NCBI RefSeq assembly: GCF_901709675.1
Contig: NC_051090.1
Location: forward strand, 620,842-684,841
Direction of reading: 5' to 3'
Source: Syngnathus acus
Lineage: Eukaryota; Chordata; Actinopteri; Syngnathiformes; Syngnathidae
DNA: 64,000 bases
The position numbers and the translations under genes are program-made. Positions 62,668-64,000 of this stretch are shown one piece after another (the first letter of the stretch is position 1; each line of letters begins with the position of its first letter). The notes below the pieces were generated by a model. The model had not been told where the DNA came from. It did not search any database and saw only the letters and a list, made by a program, of their open reading frames with translations.

Positions 62668-63892
62668 ACCCCTTCAAATGAAGTACCTATACTGTACTGT
62701 TATTTGTGTGCACGCGTGCTTGTGTGTGCATGCCTATGAATAATGAGCATGATTACTGAGGCAGTAAGATTAGAGAAAGACCATATGGTTCATTTGTGAT
62801 GCGAAAAGGCCCTTTGCATTACGTTTACTTTGTGCGCACACACACACACACACACACACACCCATACGTGGTCCCACTTTCCGGCACACATTTGAAATGC
62901 AGAATAGTCAAATGCTTGTGGCATTGAAAATAAGGGCAAAAGCATGAAAAGCGTAAGCATTATCTTGTATGTATTACTTGAGAATCCAAATCCTATCCAA
63001 TAAAAAAGCTTTGATTCCGGAAGGATACTCTACCAACCAAACAATAAACCAACAATTCAAAGAAAAAACAATCAGGTATTCCCAAACAACTTGTATTAAA
63101 TGTAACCCTGCCTCCGTACCTCTGTTTGCATGCACATGTCAGTGTTGCATTTGGCACCCTTTAAGCAAGGATGTCTTGTCTTGTCTTGTATTGTCTTGTA
63201 TTGTCTTGTTTGATTGCCAGCCCACATGTGGAGAAGAAAATAATTCACCTTGTCTGACAGGAAAGATAGAAGGCAGGAGTATTAGGCAAAGGCCACGTAG
63301 AAGGCAAGAAGCCAGTTCCAAATAAATTGAAAAGACGCAGAGCGGAGAGTGAAAATAACAGAGGAGGAGTCTGCTTGATTTGTAAGGTGCGGATTGAGGT
63401 AGACACATTCCTTCTCTCTCTGAGCGACTGCTCCAATGAGCTTTTGATAGAGACGTTAGCTTGGCTTGCCCTTGACATCATCTGCAAACGTACGCATTTG
63501 CCCACATTGAGCCGTGTTTCAGGACCAGCGTACCAGATCCAGCAAATACCTTTGAGGGATTTATGTATGTTTTTTCTTCCCTTTAAAAACAAGATTGTTG
63601 TCGCAACATTTGCGTAAGACTTGAGCACTTCCTCCTCTCCTCTCTTCTCTTCTCTTCCATCAACCAGCGCTTACATCAACAAAGCCAACGATTCTTCGCA
63701 GCAAGTCACACTCATCGAGGCGCTCCATTCCCCCGAAGGCCTCGCCGTCGACTGGGTTCACAAGAACATCTACTGGACCGACTCGGGCAACAAGAGCATC
63801 TCTGTGGCCACGGGGGATGGCAGCAAGAGAAAAATGCTCATAGTCACTGAGCTGAGTGAGCCACGGGCCATCGCCGTTGACCCGCACCAAGG
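19177..63892 (+). CDS. lrp8: Low-density lipoprotein receptor-related protein 8 / ApoER2, 5' part (cut at right edge)
   Basis: Eleven coding exons, all GT-AG with consistent phases: 19177-19243, 19925-20050, 42848-42970, 50824-50952, 55051-55428, 56588-56710, 56843-56965, 58438-58557, 59273-59398, 62071-62242 and 63668-63892, giving 570 complete codons (human protein about 963). LRP8 is a single-pass endocytic and signalling receptor for reelin and apoE-type ligands on neurons; reelin binding leads to DAB1 phosphorylation. Domains here: signal peptide (1-22), eight LA repeats (about 30-356), EGF-A, EGF-B, then the first propeller blades. Propeller wording ([35 protein letters not shown]) matches LRP8 and not VLDLR or LDLR. 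LA8 is present as in VLDLR, whereas the common human LRP8 form has seven. The rest of the propeller, EGF-C, any O-glycan region, membrane helix and NPxY tail lie outside. Confidence 0.96.
19244..19924 (+). other. lrp8 intron 1 with (CTGC)n tract
   Basis: A 681-base intron, CpG-rich in its first half as a continuation of the promoter island. It contains an imperfect CTGC tetranucleotide array at 19519-19594, which creates false Leu-Pro-Ala-Cys frames on + and Gly-Arg-Gln-Ala frames on -. Confidence 0.85.
19925..20050 (+). CDS. lrp8: lrp8 exon 2: LA repeat 1
   Basis: 126 bases, phase 1-1, residues about 23-65. It encodes one LDL-receptor class A module: [20 protein letters not shown] followed by [15 protein letters not shown]. 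All six cysteines and the calcium-binding DxSDE are present. The first LA repeat contributes to reelin binding in the mammalian receptor. Confidence 0.95.
22546..22562. repeat. (ACGT)n tract
   Basis: Four perfect tandem ACGT units in a longer alternating purine-pyrimidine run (acacgtacgtacgtacgt then acgcgtgcgc). The run is of the type that can adopt Z-DNA. Confidence 0.8.
24388..24713 (+). mobile_element. tRNA-derived SINE, near full length
   Basis: The head carries an RNA polymerase III A box (TGGCCTAGTGG, 24396-24406) and B box (GGTTGAAACCC, 24439-24449) at tRNA spacing. A body with 'gactataaaaatgggagcca' and a tail with 'gacgatcattgggactttaa' follow, ending in an AT-rich simple repeat. 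An internally deleted relative lies at 61183-61248. I recognise this as a SINE frequent in percomorph genomes, without being sure of its published name. It is inserted in sense orientation in lrp8 intron 2. Confidence 0.8.
25104..25205. repeat. hAT-like repeat fragment
   Basis: 'Ccatcgattactcgagtaat' is a motif of a very abundant teleost hAT-type repeat (cgattactcgagtaattcg class). Boundaries are not clear and no coding remnant is seen. Confidence 0.4.
25693..25760. repeat. 'gggtcaaaataaccca' repeat fragment
   Basis: The imperfect palindromic wording 'gttgggtcaaaataacccac' is a known motif of dispersed fish elements with inverted-repeat structure. The fragment is short and boundaries are unclear. 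Confidence 0.35.
26088..26155. repeat. Compound (CTCG)n(CT)n microsatellite
   Basis: CTCG units pass into a CT run and back into CTCG-like units before a final CT run. Confidence 0.9.
26864..27011. repeat. Duplicated compound TG/GA microsatellite
   Basis: The block 'catgggctg', (TG)n, 'gcg', 'gtgaga', (GA)n occurs twice, at about 26864-26940 and 26954-27011. TG is about 25 units long in the first copy and 7 in the second. The shared flanks show that the whole compound block was duplicated and then changed in length. Confidence 0.85.
28397..28411. repeat. Poly(G) run
   Basis: About 14 consecutive G in intron 2; the exact length is likely unreliable in any assembly. Confidence 0.75.
28734..28845. 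mobile_element. 112-bp inverted-repeat (MITE-like) element
   Basis: The left arm starts GGGCACATTCCATTTGGATA and the right arm, reverse-complemented, starts GGGCACATTCCATTTTGATA. The match continues through ACTGTAT with only two differences over about 29 bases. The middle is AT-rich and non-coding. Either a small inverted-repeat transposon derivative or a foldback sequence. No clear target duplication is seen. Confidence 0.55.
30794..30882. repeat. 23-bp direct repeat, 66 bp apart
   Basis: GTCTTGCTACTTTCCAGGGC plus AAT occurs at 30794 and again at 30860, with unrelated sequence between. A possible local duplication remnant. Confidence 0.7.
34261..34410. repeat. Pure (CCCTT)30 pentanucleotide tract
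   Basis: One hundred and fifty bases of CCCTT with no interruption I can find, AAGGG on the other strand. It lies in lrp8 intron 2, so the nascent transcript carries a pure polypyrimidine run. It also produces false Glu-Gly-Lys-Gly-Arg frames on the - strand and Phe-Pro-Ser-Leu-Pro frames on +. Confidence 0.97.
35391..35408. repeat. (CAG)6 tract
   Basis: Six CAG units in intron 2, followed by CTGCAGCAG. Confidence 0.85.
36511..36630. repeat. Interspersed repeat-like fragment
   Basis: 'Attcgggctgcacaatatat' resembles the start of a dispersed teleost repeat (gggctgcacgatat class). Short and decayed. Confidence 0.3.
40470..40499. repeat. (CCCT)n microsatellite
   Basis: About seven CCCT units in intron 2. 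Confidence 0.9.
42848..42970 (+). CDS. lrp8: lrp8 exon 3: LA repeat 2
   Basis: 123 bases, phase 1-1, residues about 65-106. Starts [17 protein letters not shown] and continues [19 protein letters not shown] to the sixth cysteine. The PKKTCA junction with LA1 and the E-C in place of D-C in the calcium loop are also found in the human protein. Acceptor TTTACAG, donor GTAAGT. Confidence 0.95.
43656..43675. repeat. (AAAT)n microsatellite
   Basis: Five AAAT units in intron 3. Confidence 0.85.
43726..43751. repeat. (TG)n microsatellite
   Basis: About 12 TG units in intron 3. Confidence 0.9.
47701..47780. repeat. 40-bp tandem duplication
   Basis: Two head-to-tail 40-base copies starting TCGGGCGGAACAACAA and ending ATATGATG(T/C)GA. 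They differ at one base, so the duplication is recent. Confidence 0.93.
50164..50186. repeat. (TGAGC)n pentamer run
   Basis: About four and a half units of CTGAG/GAGCT type repeat in intron 3. Confidence 0.85.
50548..50685. repeat. Diverged direct repeat, 93 bp apart
   Basis: AAAGTTACAACACTTAATCA begins at 50548 and at 50641, and each is followed after a few differences by AAATAAATTACACT. The sequence between is only partly alike. Confidence 0.75.
50751..50805 (+). promoter_or_regulatory. CT microsatellite serving as exon 4 pyrimidine tract
   Basis: A run of CT with two TGTC interruptions, ending in CCCCC, lies 18 bases before the AG at 50822-50823 of lrp8 exon 4. It occupies the place of the polypyrimidine tract bound by U2AF65 and PTBP1, so its length may affect inclusion of LA repeat 3. 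Confidence 0.8.
50824..50952 (+). CDS. lrp8: lrp8 exon 4: LA repeat 3
   Basis: 129 bases, phase 1-1, residues about 106-149. [19 protein letters not shown] then [20 protein letters not shown] and the last cysteine. The usual SDE is ADE here; human LRP8 LA3 also has GADE, so this is a family trait rather than damage. Acceptor CACAACAG, donor GTGAGC. Confidence 0.95.
50953..55050 (+). other. lrp8 intron 4 (4.1 kb)
   Basis: No exon or mobile element recognised. A CCCT-type microsatellite lies at 53576-53609 and a poly(T) run near 51880. The frame at 52455-52847 (+) has no recognisable domain. Confidence 0.75.
55051..55428 (+). CDS. lrp8: lrp8 exon 5: LA repeats 4, 5 and 6
   Basis: 378 bases, phase 1-1, residues about 149-275. 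Three LA modules in one exon, the arrangement seen in LDLR, VLDLR and LRP8 for this triplet. Each has six cysteines. LA5 ends [15 protein letters not shown], then a linker [11 protein letters not shown] leads into LA6 with [12 protein letters not shown] and [14 protein letters not shown]4 reads [17 protein letters not shown], one glycine more than usual between C-x-D and SDE (second GGC at 55149-55151). Exons encoding these repeats are skipped in some bird and mammal isoforms, and the phase here permits the same. Codons are GC-rich compared with the introns. Confidence 0.95.
55429..56587 (+). other. lrp8 intron 5 with GCATGT repeat
   Basis: A 1.16-kb intron. It includes an imperfect hexamer array of TGCATG/GTGCAT at 55813-55845 and a short CA run at about 56500-56510. 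TGCATG is the core recognised by RBFOX splicing factors (as UGCAUG in RNA), which is discussed under findings. Confidence 0.8.
56588..56710 (+). CDS. lrp8: lrp8 exon 6: LA repeat 7
   Basis: 123 bases, phase 1-1, residues about 275-316. [20 protein letters not shown] then [27 protein letters not shown] and the NxxxDCPD wording match LA7 of LRP8. Donor GTAAGG. Confidence 0.95.
56711..56842 (+). other. lrp8 intron 6 (132 bp)
   Basis: The shortest lrp8 intron here, with a poly(T) run and six AAT units (about 56805-56822) close to the acceptor. Confidence 0.9.
56843..56965 (+). CDS. lrp8: lrp8 exon 7: LA repeat 8
   Basis: 123 bases, phase 1-1, residues about 316-357. [20 protein letters not shown] then [20 protein letters not shown]. 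CIDxSKVC and KDWSDEP.KEC are the signature of LA8 in VLDLR. In the common human LRP8 form LA7 leads straight into EGF-A, so this is a repeat that lineage does not show. Confidence 0.95.
56966..58437 (+). other. lrp8 intron 7 with (CAG)10
   Basis: A 1.47-kb intron without recognisable exon. It contains a short GAGAT run at 57531-57546 and ten perfect CAG units at 58029-58058 in sense orientation. Confidence 0.8.
58029..58058. repeat. (CAG)10 tract
   Basis: Ten uninterrupted CAG units, preceded by GGCGGCAC. It gives false polyglutamine and polycysteine frames. Confidence 0.95.
58438..58557 (+). CDS. lrp8: lrp8 exon 8: EGF-A module
   Basis: 120 bases, phase 1-1, residues about 357-397. [20 protein letters not shown] then [19 protein letters not shown]: six cysteines in EGF spacing, with NGGCSHIC typical of the first EGF of the LDL-receptor family. 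The matching module in LDLR is the PCSK9 site. Donor GTAAAG. Confidence 0.95.
58558..59272 (+). other. lrp8 intron 8, hosts a solo LTR
   Basis: A 715-base intron, almost half of which is the LTR at 58837-59173. A GACA microsatellite (58808-58830) lies immediately before the insertion. Confidence 0.88.
58837..59173 (+). mobile_element. Solo retroviral-type LTR (337 bp) with 5-bp target duplication
   Basis: Ends are TGTCACG and CGTGACA (TG...CA). TGGCA flanks both sides (58832-58836 and 59174-59178), as made by LTR-retrotransposon integrase. Inside, in order, are a TATA-like TATTTAAG at 58977-58984 and a poly(A) signal AATAAA at 59116-59121, the U3-R-U5 layout in the same sense as lrp8. No internal gag or pol region is present, so this is the product of LTR-LTR recombination. 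The 5-bp duplication is usual for Gypsy and other LTR elements; I cannot assign a family. Confidence 0.88.
59273..59398 (+). CDS. lrp8: lrp8 exon 9: EGF-B (calcium-binding EGF) module
   Basis: 126 bases, phase 1-1, residues about 397-439. [20 protein letters not shown] then [19 protein letters not shown]. The D-I-D-E-C start and the aromatic residue in YKCEC match calcium-binding EGF domains. The donor GTCAGT is weaker than the others. Confidence 0.95.
60468..61396. mobile_element. 929-bp terminal-inverted-repeat transposon (non-autonomous, Tc1/mariner or pogo-like)
   Basis: Perfect 25-bp inverted ends (60468-60492 and 61372-61396, starting CCGTTTTTTTCCGTGTATAA) are flanked by TA on both sides (60466-60467, 61397-61398), the target of Tc1/mariner/pogo elements. 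A subterminal motif, GGGTGCG(C/T)ATTATACATGGG, appears at 60525, 61295 and 61351, likely transposase-binding sites. The 0.6-kb middle has no intact transposase; open frames at 60714-61181 (+) and 60565-60801 (-) show no DDE motif I can identify. It carries poly(T)/poly(A) runs and a SINE remnant. Confidence 0.8.
61183..61248 (+). mobile_element. Internally deleted SINE remnant nested in the transposon
   Basis: 'Aaagactataaaaatgggac' plus 'ccattgcctccctgc' joins directly to 'gtgtgtgacgatcattggga' and a long A-run. Compared with the SINE at 24388-24713, the tRNA-like head and about 185 bases of body are missing. It lies just inside the right end of the 929-bp element. Confidence 0.75.
62071..62242 (+). 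CDS. lrp8: lrp8 exon 10: start of YWTD beta-propeller
   Basis: 172 bases, phase 1 to phase 2, residues about 439-496. [18 protein letters not shown], then [20 protein letters not shown] followed by LYHHKIY. FTNRHE.RRIDL is the first propeller strand set of LRP8; FWSD takes the YWTD position. The propeller drives ligand release at endosomal pH in this family. Acceptor CCTCAG, donor GTAGAC. Confidence 0.95.
62325..62350. repeat. hAT-like terminal fragment
   Basis: Reverse complement TAGGGGTGTAACGATGCATC is a common end of hAT-type repeats in fish. Only the end is recognisable. Confidence 0.4.
62624..62661. repeat. (CA)n microsatellite
   Basis: About 19 CA units in intron 10. Confidence 0.95.
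62836..62860. repeat. (CA)n microsatellite
   Basis: About 12 CA units in intron 10. Confidence 0.92.
63173..63209. repeat. (TCTTG)n pentamer run
   Basis: About seven units of TCTTG with two TATTG variants. Confidence 0.88.
63668..63892 (+). CDS. lrp8: lrp8 exon 11: beta-propeller blade 2
   Basis: 225 bases, phase 2-2, residues about 496-571. [20 protein letters not shown], then [20 protein letters not shown] and [15 protein letters not shown], ending [12 protein letters not shown]. It has one canonical YWTD and the LAVDW/IAVDP strands. N-glycosylation sequons are visible at NDS and NKS. Donor GG/GTAAGG. This is the last exon in the window; the gene continues to the right. Confidence 0.95.
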
Positions 63893-64000
63893 GTAAGGAG
63901 GTGACAAAGAGAATAACAAATACTCGTACTTTTGGGTGTTCGCATTATAACACCAAACAAAACAAATTACAATGTATTCACATCAAAGTTTACTCCATCA
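63893..64000 (+). other. Start of lrp8 intron 11 at window edge
   Basis: Begins GTAAGGAGGTG. The next exon is outside the window. Confidence 0.9.

Larger units (their letters stand above)
62243..63667 (+). other. lrp8 intron 10 with CA and TCTTG microsatellites
   Basis: A 1.43-kb intron. It holds a hAT-like end at 62325-62350, GT at 62520-62538, CA runs at 62624-62661 and 62836-62860, and a TCTTG pentamer run at 63173-63209. A CTCTTCT-rich tract precedes the acceptor. No exon recognised. Confidence 0.8.

Noticed and set aside
19177-63892. Assignment as vldlr or ldlr
   Set aside because: Eight LA repeats exclude LDLR, and LA8 alone resembles VLDLR. But the propeller wording [23 protein letters not shown] and RAIAVDP, the GADE of LA3 and the linkage fit LRP8. 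A search of the exon 10-11 peptide against both families would settle it.

Overview
This is nuclear DNA of a ray-finned fish, most likely a percomorph teleost. The genes are split into many short exons with GT-AG introns. Microsatellites are dense, and there is a tRNA-derived SINE, a solo LTR and a DNA-transposon family. Nothing looks bacterial or viral. Three genes can be supported exon by exon; the rest is intron and intergenic repeat-bearing sequence.

Layout. Positions 1-5.4 kb hold no gene I can support, only a CpG-rich block near 1.6-1.9 kb, a 48-unit TC microsatellite and transposon fragments. At 5.50-7.67 kb on the + strand is ebna1bp2 (nucleolar rRNA-processing factor EBP2), complete in nine coding exons. 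Tail to tail with it, on the - strand at 7.97-8.88 kb, is a compact four-exon gene, cfap144 (FAM183 family, ciliary). Its promoter has a near-palindromic RFX-type X-box and a CCAAT box. From 9 to 18.8 kb I see no gene. A CpG-rich promoter at about 18.8-19.18 kb leads into lrp8 (apolipoprotein E receptor 2, the reelin receptor). It runs on the + strand to the right edge and is cut there after eleven coding exons (570 full codons). Almost all of 19-64 kb is lrp8 intron, including a 22.8-kb intron 2.

The lrp8 part encodes a signal peptide, eight LDL-receptor class A (LA) repeats, two EGF modules and the start of the YWTD beta-propeller. The remaining propeller blades, EGF-C, membrane segment and NPxY tail must lie beyond the window. 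Exons 2-9 all have lengths divisible by three and phase 1-1 boundaries, so any of them can be skipped in frame. The propeller wording ([19 protein letters not shown]) fits LRP8 rather than VLDLR. Linkage to ebna1bp2 and cfap144 agrees, since their human orthologues and LRP8 are all on chromosome 1p.

The three genes do not form a pathway. Ebna1bp2 acts in ribosome assembly, cfap144 in cilia and lrp8 at the neuronal surface. Notable points are a likely 3' overlap of ebna1bp2 and cfap144, a sense-oriented solo LTR with a poly(A) signal inside lrp8, a 929-bp inverted-repeat transposon carrying a SINE remnant, a pure 30-unit CCCTT tract, a microsatellite acting as the pyrimidine tract of lrp8 exon 4, and an extra glycine in the calcium loop of LA4. 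I found no credible new multi-gene system.
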